Shown here: one piece after another, positions 56,411 to 64,000 of the stretch
How the letters are laid out: every line of letters starts with the position of its first letter
How positions within the stretch are numbered: the first letter of the stretch is position 1
NCBI RefSeq assembly: GCF_004331995.1
Contig: NZ_SJDT01000001.1
Coordinates: 186,001-250,000 of the forward strand
From: Arcanobacterium bovis
GTDB taxonomy: Bacteria; Actinomycetota; Actinomycetes; Actinomycetales; Actinomycetaceae
Direction of reading: 5' to 3'
DNA: 64,000 nt
Made by a program: the position numbers and the translations under genes
Notes under the pieces: model-generated
Database searches by the model: none
What the model was told of the DNA's origin: nothing
The model's input: only the letters and a program-made list of their open reading frames with translations

Positions 56411-56626
56411 ATGATGAGTAAAATCGGCAAGTTTGGCAAGATGTTGCGCCATATTGCTTCGGAAATTCGCTGGTACACCCGAGAATTTTTTGGGGATACG
56501 GCTTACGAACGATATGTGGCACGGCATCGAATTGAACACCCAGACCATCCACCGATGTGCGAGCGAGATTTTTGGCGAATGCGAGATCGCGACGCCGAAG
56601 ATCAGGTGCAGACGGGGTGTTGCTAG
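56411..56626 (+). CDS. ybdD: YbdD/YjiX-family small protein
   Basis: 71 residues, ATG at 56411 or 56414. IRWYTREFFGDTAYERYVARHRIEHPDHPPMCERDFWRMRDRD matches the short YbdD/YjiX family (YxRYxxHxxxxHPxxP...F). Genes of this family follow cstA or btsT and are needed for or tune their transport. The 216-base gap to cstA is longer than usual and has a hairpin. The binding site is poor. Confidence 0.88.
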   Translation: MMSKIGKFGKMLRHIASEIRWYTREFFGDTAYERYVARHRIEHPDHPPMCERDFWRMRDRDAEDQVQTGCC

Positions 56627-56667
56627 TACCACTGCTGCTCGCGTTACTTGACCACATGCTCTAACTC

Positions 56668-56726
56668 AGGCGATTTTGTGGCTATCATGCTTCTAGAGAG
56701 GCGATAGCTACAAAATCGCCTGTTTT
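56668..56726 (+). terminator. Terminator after the ybdD-like gene
   Basis: 19-bp stem with one G-U pair: AGGCGATTTTGTGGCTATC and GATAGCTACAAAATCGCCT, 16-base loop, followed by GTTTT. Shares the 18-base prefix TGCTCTAACTCAGGCGAT with the hairpin at 46583. Confidence 0.85.
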
Positions 56727-56777
56727 ACATCCCAATAATGTATAGTCAAGTTGAATTATCAACCACTTGGGGGATTC

Positions 56778-57104
56778 ATGCTCACCGCTCTGTCGATTAT
56801 CACCACATTCTGGGGTGTGATTATGTCTATCGCGCCCATTTTCCAAATTCGGGTGATCCTCAAAACCAAAGACTCTTCTGGAATCTCCGCCGCATGGGTA
56901 ACAGTACTGTTCATTGGCTATATTCTGTGGTTTAGCCTCGGTGCAGCCACCGGCTCCCTCCCCCTGATGATCGCTAACGGCGTTGCCCTTGCAACTGGTT
57001 CCGTCCTACTCTGGGCTGTTTACAAATACCACTCGCCGGCAGCGGAAGATACACCAAGTACAGGAACAATCCACCCAGCATCAGAAACTAATTCACGCCC
57101 ATGA
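56778..57104 (+). CDS. SemiSWEET-type sugar transporter (PQ-loop family)
   Basis: 108 residues from an ATG at 56778 with GGGGG four bases before. Three membrane helices form one triple-helix bundle: ALSIITTFWGVIMSIAPIFQIRVILKTKDSSGIS, AWVTVLFIGYILWFSLGAATGSLPLM and ANGVALATGSVLLWAVYKY. The SIAP-Q and KTKDSSGIS pattern is that of SemiSWEET/PQ-loop proteins, which dimerise to move sugars. The C-terminal 20 residues are polar. The stop overlaps the start of the ABC ATPase (ATGA). Confidence 0.85.
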   Translation: MLTALSIITTFWGVIMSIAPIFQIRVILKTKDSSGISAAWVTVLFIGYILWFSLGAATGSLPLMIANGVALATGSVLLWAVYKYHSPAAEDTPSTGTIHPASETNSRP

Positions 57105-58159
57105 ACAGCGCAGAACTTGTAATCAACATCGAGGGCTTGGTCAAAAATTTTGGCAAATTTACTGCACTCAATGAACTAAATCTCCAGATCAAAGCGGGTG
57201 AGGTCCACGGCTTCCTCGGCCCTAATGGCTCGGGAAAATCAACTACCATTCGAGTTCTGCTCGGTTTGCTTAAAGCCGACGCCGGTGAGGTTACGGTGTT
57301 TGGGAAAGATCCGTGGCGTGATGTGGTTGAGTTGCATAAACGCCTCGCTTACGTGCCCGGCGATGTTTCGCTGTGGCACAATCTTTCCGGCGGTGAAGCG
57401 ATTGATCTGCTCGGTAACCTGCGGGGCGGACTCGATTCCCGGCGTCGTCAAGATCTCATAGAACGCTTCGGACTAGATCCCACCAAACGCGGGCGCCAGT
57501 ACTCGAAGGGAAATCGCCAGAAAGTGGCTATTATTGCTGCTCTCGCCTCTAACGCAGACTTACTCATTCTCGATGAGCCTACGTCTGGTCTCGATCCACT
57601 CATGGAAGCCATTTTCCAAGATGAAATCGCTAGGGAGAAGGACGCCGGAAAAACAGTGCTGCTCTCGAGCCATATTCTCAGTGAGGTCGAGGCGCTTGCC
57701 GATCAAGTGAGCATTATTCGGCGCGGAAAAATCATCACCTCTGGCAGCATCGAGGATCTGCGCGGACGTGCAAAGATGACTATTTCTGCCACACTGAGCA
57801 GGTTGCCAGAATCTTTCCAAAGGTCGGATATTTTCCAAAATGTACATCTCGACCGCGGCAATCACTTTACGGCACAGATCGACGCAAACCACGTAAATAC
57901 GGCACTTGCTGAGCTTCTTCATTTTGGCGTCGCCAACCTCACGGTTACGCCAGCATCACTCGAAGAACTCTTCCTCACCCAGTATGAAGACTCGCAGGGT
58001 GACGAATCGGCGCAGCGCACAAAGCCGTCTGTTGCGGAAAGCGAGAAAAGCAGTAGCGAGCATACCAAGCCGTCTGCCCAGGCAAACCAGCCCGATACCC
58101 AGCCGAACAGTTCATCGCACGACTGTGCCCCGAAACCGGCGAATGAGCAGGCGCAATAA
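57101..58159 (+). CDS. ABC transporter ATP-binding protein
   Basis: 352 residues. Walker A GPNGSGKSTT (near 42-51), Q-loop AYVPGDVSLW, signature YSKGNRQKVAIIAALAS, Walker B LLILDEPTSGLDP and H-loop SSHILSE are intact. The signature reads YSKGN in place of the usual LSGGQ, as in several antibiotic and tetronasin-type exporters. Residues from about 305 to 352 are a polar Ser/Gln/Pro/Lys-rich tail of low complexity. It overlaps the SemiSWEET stop and by one base the permease start (TAATG), so all three are coupled. Confidence 0.9.
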   Translation: MNSAELVINIEGLVKNFGKFTALNELNLQIKAGEVHGFLGPNGSGKSTTIRVLLGLLKADAGEVTVFGKDPWRDVVELHKRLAYVPGDVSLWHNLSGGEAIDLLGNLRGGLDSRRRQDLIERFGLDPTKRGRQYSKGNRQKVAIIAALASNADLLILDEPTSGLDPLMEAIFQDEIAREKDAGKTVLLSSHILSEVEALADQVSIIRRGKIITSGSIEDLRGRAKMTISATLSRLPESFQRSDIFQNVHLDRGNHFTAQIDANHVNTALAELLHFGVANLTVTPASLEELFLTQYEDSQGDESAQRTKPSVAESEKSSSEHTKPSAQANQPDTQPNSSSHDCAPKPANEQAQ

Positions 58160-59742
58160 TGCACGCATTCACCGGTACCGCGCAGCTTTACCGAGCAGGA
58201 ATGAGGTACGACCTCAAAAAGATTTTGCCGTGGGTGCTGCTCATTTCTTTACTCTCGGTCTCCTCAGTGCTCGCCTACGATGTGGCCTTTCCCGATCTTG
58301 CCGAACGGCAGAAAATGGCACTCGCCATGCAGTCGAACCCCTCGTTATCGATTATCTTCGGTCCGGCAAAAGACTTGCTTACGAGCGATGGCTTTAATGC
58401 CTGGCGCGCTGGTCAGCTCGGTTGTTTCTTCGCAGCTCTCATGGCGATCTTGCTCGTCACGCGAAATACTCGCGCCCAGGAAGACTCGGGGCAAGGCGAA
58501 CTGATTGCATCCGGCGTCGTCACCCGCACGGCGCGGCTTATCGCGCCGGTACTGATGGGCGTTACCGCAGCTTGCCTGCTCGGAATCGTCTGCTTCTTGG
58601 GAACGTGGGCGTCCGGTGGCACTCCCATGGCGACGGCGGTAATCGCGGGAGGCTACACGGCGGCGGCACTGATGTTTACCGCCGTCAGCGCTCTCACCAG
58701 TCAACTTGGATCAAACGCGCGCATTGCCAATACGCTCGCGATTGGCTCTGCCGCATTTTTCTACGTGCTACGTGGCTACTTCGATTCAAGTGCGGCGGCG
58801 GAGTGGACGCTTTGGCTCACACCGTTCGGATGGATTGAAAGAACGAATCCTGCCATCAGCAACGAGTTTCTCCCCTTCGTAGCTTGTGGAGTATTTTTCG
58901 TCATCGTGCTGGCAATAGCCCTGATACTCGATGCGAACCGCGATTTCGGATTTGGATTCATTGCACAACGGCCAGGCCGCGAGCGCGCTCCCCGCCTTGG
59001 AATTTTTGGCTTCGCCTGGAAAACTAACCGCGGCACGCTCCTGAGCTGGTGGTTCGCCTTTGCATTCTTGGGCATAATGTTTGGCACGCTCTCCACTTCC
59101 ATCGTTTCCGTGTTCAAAGACAACCCAGAACTGCTGAAAATGATGGCGGGTAAGGCCGCTGAATCGAACCTTATTTATGCTTTCATCAGCTCAATTTTGC
59201 AAACTATCGCAATCATGGCGGCCATTCTCGGCGCACAGCTCATGATGCGCTTTTACGGTGAGGAAACGGGTCTGCGTGCCGAACCGCTGCTAGCAGGCCC
59301 GCTTTCGCGGTGGCGCTATCTGCTGAGCAGCGTAGTTTGGGTGTACTTCGGCACGGCAGTTGCAATGGCAATTTCAGGGCTCGCAATCGGATTTGCCGCC
59401 ACGTATGGTAGCGATACAGTTTCGGTGTTGCACGTATTTAAGCAGGCTATAGTTACGATTCCGCCAGTTTGGTTGCTCAGTGCGGTCGCGATTGTGACGG
59501 TTGGCGCGATTCCAAAGTTACGTGCGCTGAGCTGGATTGCGATTTTGGCGACCTTCAGCATCACCATGCTCGGGCCGTCGTTCAAAGCTTCCGACGACGT
59601 TTTGCGCCTGAGTCCGCTCCATCACGTGCCAAATCTCGACGCCGCATCGCCACAATGGTCTGGCATATATGTGCTCCTCGTGGCTACGACGCTGCTGACT
59701 GCCACCGCTTTTCTTGGATACCGACGCCGCAATATCGCCTGA
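58159..59742 (+). CDS. ABC transporter permease (large, tetronasin/polyketide-exporter type)
   Basis: 527 residues with about 12 membrane segments in two halves. The N-terminal MRYDLKKILPWVLLISLLSV, LLVTRNTRAQEDSGQGELIASGVV and, in the second half, MRFYGEETGLRAEPLLAGPLSRWRYLLS are the paired conserved regions of this ABC exporter group. Such permeases export antibiotics or lipids with one ATPase dimer. It ends the SemiSWEET/ABC operon. Substrate unknown. Confidence 0.88.
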   Translation: MHAFTGTAQLYRAGMRYDLKKILPWVLLISLLSVSSVLAYDVAFPDLAERQKMALAMQSNPSLSIIFGPAKDLLTSDGFNAWRAGQLGCFFAALMAILLVTRNTRAQEDSGQGELIASGVVTRTARLIAPVLMGVTAACLLGIVCFLGTWASGGTPMATAVIAGGYTAAALMFTAVSALTSQLGSNARIANTLAIGSAAFFYVLRGYFDSSAAAEWTLWLTPFGWIERTNPAISNEFLPFVACGVFFVIVLAIALILDANRDFGFGFIAQRPGRERAPRLGIFGFAWKTNRGTLLSWWFAFAFLGIMFGTLSTSIVSVFKDNPELLKMMAGKAAESNLIYAFISSILQTIAIMAAILGAQLMMRFYGEETGLRAEPLLAGPLSRWRYLLSSVVWVYFGTAVAMAISGLAIGFAATYGSDTVSVLHVFKQAIVTIPPVWLLSAVAIVTVGAIPKLRALSWIAILATFSITMLGPSFKASDDVLRLSPLHHVPNLDAASPQWSGIYVLLVATTLLTATAFLGYRRRNIA

Positions 59743-59908
59743 AACGAATCTGACATCAACCGCGCTCTCGCAGGCAAATTTTTCGCTTTTCAGGCTAGAA
59801 TAAAATTGTTAATAATCGGCGTCACTGAGCAAGTTGGGTTACCTAGCAAGTTGGCAAGGCACAGATTCCCAGCACTTGCGCGTGTTTACCAAACAGACAG
59901 GATCTAGC

Positions 59909-60373
59909 ATGGGATTTTTTGATAACGCTACGCCCACCGGAGGCTTGCAGCCCATCAGTCGCGAGCGCATTAAGCAGATTCTCGATTCGCTTGAGTGGAA
60001 CTACCAGGTGGACGACGACGGCGACGTGCTCGGCGGCTGGGAACACGGCTATTTCCTCTTTGGAATCACGGGAAACAATGCCGAGGTGTTGATCGTGCGC
60101 GGCACTTGGTACGGCACATTGCCAGGAGCTAAGTTGGACGACGTCAACCAGTTTGTTATGAACTGGAACCGCGAAACCATCTGGCCAAAAGCCTATTCTT
60201 TCTACAACGAGGAAGAAGACGCCGTGCGCGTGAATTGCGAGCATTCGGTGGATTATGAATTCGGTTTGACCGACGATCAGCTCCGCCAGCATCTACTGTG
60301 TGCAGTAACCACTGGCTCGTCGCTGTTTGAAAAGCTTGCCGAAACCTTCCCCGAAGGAATGCCAACCGAGTGA
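59909..60373 (+). CDS. YbjN-domain protein
   Basis: 154 residues from an ATG at 59909. Sequence pattern ISRERIKQILDSLEWNYQVDDDGDVLGGWEHGYFLFGI, VRGTWYGTLPGAKLDDVNQFVMNWNRETIWPKAYSFYNEEEDAVRVNCEHSVDYEFGLTDDQLRQHL is the YbjN fold, related to type III secretion chaperones, as often seen in actinobacteria. There is no signal peptide. Its stop overlaps the start of the Hsp90-like gene (GTGA). Likely a chaperone or adaptor for that protein or its clients; this is inference. Confidence 0.85.
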   Translation: MGFFDNATPTGGLQPISRERIKQILDSLEWNYQVDDDGDVLGGWEHGYFLFGITGNNAEVLIVRGTWYGTLPGAKLDDVNQFVMNWNRETIWPKAYSFYNEEEDAVRVNCEHSVDYEFGLTDDQLRQHLLCAVTTGSSLFEKLAETFPEGMPTE

Positions 60374-62358
60374 CTTCCGAAAGATTCAAAGTTGATCTTG
60401 GAGGCCTTGTTGAGCTGCTTTCCAAAAACCTCTACTCTGGCCCTCAAGTTTACGTGCGTGAGCTGCTCCAAAATGCAGTTGATGCAATCACGGCTCGGCG
60501 TGAAATCGAACCGGATGCACCGGCGTCGGTAAAAATCGAACCGTGGGAAGATGGCTCAGGCGTAACGGTAACCGATACCGGAATCGGCTTAACCAAAGCT
60601 CAGACTGCCGAATTCCTCGCCACAATTGGGCGCACCTCCAAACGCGACGAGTTACTTGGCGCTGGGCGGGCGGAATTCCTCGGGCAATTCGGCATCGGCA
60701 TGCTTGCGGCTTTCTTGATCGCCGACGAAATCGAGGTGATCTCGCGCTCTGCCCTGCCAGATTCCACGCCAGTTCGTTGGCTTGGAAAAGCCGACGGCAC
60801 ATTCCAAGTTTTCGACGTGGACGGCGATATTCCCGTAGGTAGCCAGGTGCGGCTGCGCGCTCGGCCCGACACGCGCAACTGGGTTGCCGAAGAAACTGTG
60901 GTATCGCTCAGCCGAGATTATGGCTCTTTGTTGCCGTTTAACGTGCAGGTTCGCCTGCGGGTTGGCGCGGAGTTCAAATGGCAGCGCATCACGGCTGGTA
61001 TGCTTCCGTGGCAGGAGACTTACGAGAGCGACGCACGGCGTAATCAGGCACTTCGCAGTTATGCCGAATCAGTGTTTGGCTTTACCCCGCTGGCAATGAT
61101 TGATCTCAATGTGCCGCTGGCAGGCGTGAGCGGAGTGGCATTCGTACTTCCGCAAGCAGTGGCACCAGGCTCGGGCCGACATCGCGTGTACGTAAAGAAT
61201 ATGCTGGTAGGTTCGCGGATTGACTCCATCCTGCCGGACTGGTCGTTCTTCGTGCGCGCCGTCGTCAATGCCGATGCGCTCGCGCCGACCGCCTCTCGCG
61301 AACAGCTACGCGACGACGAAATCCTCCTGCTCGTGCGCGAAGCGCTCGGCGATCAGATCATCAACTGGATCACTGCCACCATTGATGGCGATTCCACGCA
61401 AAAGGCACAATTCATATCTACGCATCATCTTGCACTTCGGGCGATGGCTCTCCAAAGTGACGCGATGCTTGAAGTGGTCACCAAAGCGGTGCCTTTTGAA
61501 ACCACACAAGGAATGCTCACCCTTGAGCAAGTGCGAGAGATTTCGGCGAGCCCTGAGTCGGCAGAATTTGCTGCTCATTCGCGGCGGAATGGGACTGAGG
61601 CAGGTGCGCTGCTCTATGCGGCAACTGTGGAATCCTATAAACGCATTGCGCCGGTGGCGCGAGCCGAAGGCTTGCTGGTAGTCAATGCCGGCTATGTGTA
61701 CGACCTCGATCTCATATCTCGGCTGCAACAAAAACCGACGTGGCAGGTCAAAGAGCTGAGTCCGCGTGATGTGACGGCGGTGCTCGAACTAATTTCGCCA
61801 GATCGGATCGATGCCGTTGCTGCTGCACGCGAACGTGCTCAGGAGATTCTGGCGAGTCATGACTGCGCCGTTGACGTGCGCTCTTTCCAGCCCGACGACG
61901 TTCCAGCAATTCTCTTGCACGATGTAGACGCTGAGCGCCAGCGCAGTTTCGATGAGGAAGTAGAAGCCGCAGGTGATCTGTGGGACGGTCTGCTTGCCTC
62001 GTTCACTTTGGATGGTATCGACGACATAACCAGCGGCGATACTGCAGGCAACGGTAACGATGAAAGCGGTATTGGTGCTGGTTCTGGCGCTGGGATTGGC
62101 TCGGGTATGGGTGCTGGTAACGGCGCAGGCTTTTCGGCAAATGCAAAGCACTACACGCGCACCGTCGTCTTCAACGACGCGAACGCAACCGTGCGTCGTC
62201 TTTTCACCGAACCTCAACACGAAGCCTTCGCATCCGGCGTCTTTGCGCTGTACCTGACGGCGGTAATGCAGTCGGGCGAGGGGCTGAATGGAATTGAAAC
62301 CTCCCTGCTCAACGACTCGCTCAATATTTTGCTCGACTCGGCACTTAAAGAAAGATAA
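60370..62358 (+). CDS. Hsp90-family (HtpG-like) chaperone paralogue with divergent C-terminus
   Basis: 662 residues from a GTG overlapping the upstream stop. The N-terminal GHKL ATPase is intact: Glu31/Asn35/Asp38 in VRELLQNAVDAI, DTGIGLT (69-75), TIGRTSKRDELL and the lid GQFGIGMLAAF (105-115). The middle domain ends with the catalytic-type loop APTASREQLRDDEI. After about residue 560 there is a Gly/Ser-rich linker (GIGAGSGAGIGSGMGAGNGAG) and a short C-terminal helical part, with no HtpG-like dimerisation domain that I can see. So it is not the standard HtpG. The TPR-like gene follows five bases later. Confidence 0.88.
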   Translation: MTSERFKVDLGGLVELLSKNLYSGPQVYVRELLQNAVDAITARREIEPDAPASVKIEPWEDGSGVTVTDTGIGLTKAQTAEFLATIGRTSKRDELLGAGRAEFLGQFGIGMLAAFLIADEIEVISRSALPDSTPVRWLGKADGTFQVFDVDGDIPVGSQVRLRARPDTRNWVAEETVVSLSRDYGSLLPFNVQVRLRVGAEFKWQRITAGMLPWQETYESDARRNQALRSYAESVFGFTPLAMIDLNVPLAGVSGVAFVLPQAVAPGSGRHRVYVKNMLVGSRIDSILPDWSFFVRAVVNADALAPTASREQLRDDEILLLVREALGDQIINWITATIDGDSTQKAQFISTHHLALRAMALQSDAMLEVVTKAVPFETTQGMLTLEQVREISASPESAEFAAHSRRNGTEAGALLYAATVESYKRIAPVARAEGLLVVNAGYVYDLDLISRLQQKPTWQVKELSPRDVTAVLELISPDRIDAVAAARERAQEILASHDCAVDVRSFQPDDVPAILLHDVDAERQRSFDEEVEAAGDLWDGLLASFTLDGIDDITSGDTAGNGNDESGIGAGSGAGIGSGMGAGNGAGFSANAKHYTRTVVFNDANATVRRLFTEPQHEAFASGVFALYLTAVMQSGEGLNGIETSLLNDSLNILLDSALKER

Positions 62359-62363
62359 CGAAT

Positions 62364-64000
62364 ATGTGGACTGAGGAAGAAGCCGCACGGCGGCTGTGGC
62401 AAGTGCGTCAGCTCCCCTACGGTCTTGCCCGCACCACGGCAACTGAGTGGATTGTACGCACGCTGTCGACCGATGGACCGGAACAGAAGTTGCCGTGGGC
62501 ATTGCTCGAGCTCGTGGAAGCATACACTTTCGGCCCGGCTTCACACCACGGTTTCGCGTCATTTTCACAGCTATTGCGGATGTGGGATGAGCACCCAGAA
62601 TACTTTGATGAGCAGGATCAACAAAATCTGTTTTGGGAGTTTAAGTGGATCGCCGAGGCCTTGACCTCCTATCCACAAATCTCGAAAGCGCAAGCACGGG
62701 CGATGCTCGACGATATGCGCAGGCGTTTTGCGCTGGCTGGTCATAGTAGCGTTGCCGTGGACAAGGCAGAATTTGGTTGGGCGAACCATATTGGCGACGA
62801 CGCCGCAGCTGAGCGTTGGCGTAGCGCTTGGCTGGCACACGGTGAGGATCCGATGGATTGTGCTGCGTGCAGGTATGGCAGCTTGGTTGCCCATTTGGTG
62901 AATCGCGGCAAGTTCCGCGAGGCAATTGAGGTGGGCGTTCCTCAGAGCGTGGGTTGTAACCGCGAGCCGGCTACTACCATGCGTTACCGTGCGCTGGCGT
63001 TTTTGGAATTGGGCGACGGCGCGCAAGCCGCGCTACACCTGCTGCATGCGCAAGCTAATCGCGATAATACGGTGTTGGATTGTTACGATGTTGGCCCTGA
63101 ATTTGAAATTCTTGCCCGTGGTGGCGCGCTCGAGCGAGCACTGCGACTGCTGCGAGACCGTGGGCGGCCGGCATTTGCTGGGCAGATCGATCCTGGTACG
63201 CGCTTCGACTGGTTGATTTCTGTGATTAAGGGCTTGTCCGCCAATATGGATCAGGCTCAAACGCCAACCTCGATTCGTGAAGGCAAAACCGTTGGCGAGC
63301 TGCTCACATGGGCAATCGACCAAGCGACGCCACTTGCGCAGGCTTTTGATCGACGTGCAGAAAACACTCGTTTCACTGAGATTCTCGAGCGGGCGCAGAC
63401 TGCTAAACAAGCCGCTAAACTGGACTTTTCTACTGAGCGGCTCGAACAGGCAGCTGCTGAGGCGGCGAAAGCAGCTGCAGGTGCAGAAACGAATGCTGCA
63501 GGTGCAGCGAGAGACGCGGCGGGCGCAGCGACGACAAAGACTGCTGGTTCAGATGTTGGTGCTGGTAGTGACGGCGTTGGTGCTGCTGGCGCTGCATCCA
63601 CTGAAGCAGGTGTTAGTGGCGACACAACCGGCGTCGGTGCAGGTGTTGGCACAGCTGATGACGGTACTGGTGACGGTGGCGGTGCTAGTGATACCGCAGG
63701 AACCGACTCGGGCAAAACGGCAAGCTCAACGGCTGGCACTGACGAAACTGCTACAGACAACGAAAACGCCGATGCCGTCTACACCAAGGCCGACAGACTG
63801 GCTTCGCGCAAAGAGTACGACTTGGCAGCCAAAACCTACCTTCGCGCAGCTACGCTGCGCGAAGAAGCTGGGGATTTAGCCGGAGCCGGCATTGCTTATG
63901 CCGATTGCGCCCAGTGCAATACCTTGATTCAGGAGTTTTCCCAGGCGTGTGACTTATTTGACCGCGCATGGCCGCTGCTTTTGGTGGGAGATATTCCAAG
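62364..64000 (+). CDS. Large TPR-like protein, 3' end outside the window
   Basis: Partial; at least 545 residues from an ATG at 62364, five bases after the Hsp90-like stop, with no stop before the window ends. The first 340 residues are alpha-helical with repeated patterns like a tetratricopeptide or solenoid (for example ARAMLDDMRRRFALAG, LVNRGKFREAIEVGVPQ, YRALAFLELGDGAQAALHLLHAQAN). About residues 365-465 are a low-complexity Ala/Gly/Thr/Asp tract. A second helical part (YTKADRLASRKEYDLAAKTYLRAATLREEAGDLAGAG) is clearly TPR. TPR proteins are classical Hsp90 partners, which fits the operon. Confidence 0.85.
   Translation, partial: MWTEEEAARRLWQVRQLPYGLARTTATEWIVRTLSTDGPEQKLPWALLELVEAYTFGPASHHGFASFSQLLRMWDEHPEYFDEQDQQNLFWEFKWIAEALTSYPQISKAQARAMLDDMRRRFALAGHSSVAVDKAEFGWANHIGDDAAAERWRSAWLAHGEDPMDCAACRYGSLVAHLVNRGKFREAIEVGVPQSVGCNREPATTMRYRALAFLELGDGAQAALHLLHAQANRDNTVLDCYDVGPEFEILARGGALERALRLLRDRGRPAFAGQIDPGTRFDWLISVIKGLSANMDQAQTPTSIREGKTVGELLTWAIDQATPLAQAFDRRAENTRFTEILERAQTAKQAAKLDFSTERLEQAAAEAAKAAAGAETNAAGAARDAAGAATTKTAGSDVGAGSDGVGAAGAASTEAGVSGDTTGVGAGVGTADDGTGDGGGASDTAGTDSGKTASSTAGTDETATDNENADAVYTKADRLASRKEYDLAAKTYLRAATLREEAGDLAGAGIAYADCAQCNTLIQEFSQACDLFDRAWPLLLVGDIP

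Overview
The window comes from a mid-GC (roughly 53%, by eye) Gram-positive actinobacterium. The gene order metG-tatD-rpfB-ksgA-ispE-ABC-F, the tRNA-Gln-glmU-prs unit, an MEP-pathway ispE, a class C sortase with LPxTG pilins and an Apf/SLT-type G5 protein all fit the Actinomycetaceae. GC content and gene content resemble Arcanobacterium, but the genus is an inference. No rRNA, phage, IS element or CRISPR array was seen.

Layout. 1-3,266 (minus): an MFS transporter, an HSL-type esterase and a CaiA-like acyl-CoA reductase that runs off the left edge, behind two strong inverted repeats. 3,866-6,112 (minus): tRNA-Gln, a GlmU-like protein without its acetyltransferase half, and prs. 6,296-8,481 (plus): a NatAB-like ABC exporter ending in a clear terminator. 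8,607-12,257 (minus): a NUDIX hydrolase coupled to a PLD-DEAH-DUF3427 helicase, followed by an orphan ribbon-helix-helix protein. 12,422-22,741 (minus): MetRS, TatD, an inserted unknown membrane protein, RpfB-like protein, KsgA, IspE, ABC-F ATPase and a MarR regulator. 23,044-24,171 (plus): a nicotinamidase with a long acidic tail.

24,172-29,785 (minus): a sortase-assembled pilus locus (DUF11 surface protein, major pilin, class C sortase) behind a 20-bp palindrome. 29,957-35,600 (minus): MMPL transporter, RsmI, a short-chain dehydrogenase and a succinate-semialdehyde-type dehydrogenase. 35,800-46,560 (plus): DsrE-like protein, SNF2 helicase, L,D-transpeptidase, alpha/beta hydrolase, a frame-disrupted rarD, a sugar oxidoreductase, an AGE-family isomerase and a DUF1846 protein. 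46,666-48,940 (minus): an RsmC/RlmG-like methyltransferase and an aldo/keto reductase. 49,015-56,626: NhaC-type antiporter, a UV-endonuclease-like protein, an OPT transporter, and CstA with its small YbdD partner.

56,778-59,742 (plus): SemiSWEET plus a two-gene ABC exporter. 59,909-64,000 (plus): a tightly packed YbjN-like / Hsp90-like / TPR-like gene trio that continues off the right edge.

The two best candidates for under-described systems are the YbjN-Hsp90-TPR operon and the coupled NUDIX/PLD-helicase pair. Other notable points are the truncated GlmU, the acidic-tailed nicotinamidase, the long structured leader before rpfB, and several large intergenic hairpins, two of which share an 18-bp prefix. 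All functional calls are from reading the sequence; no database search was run.
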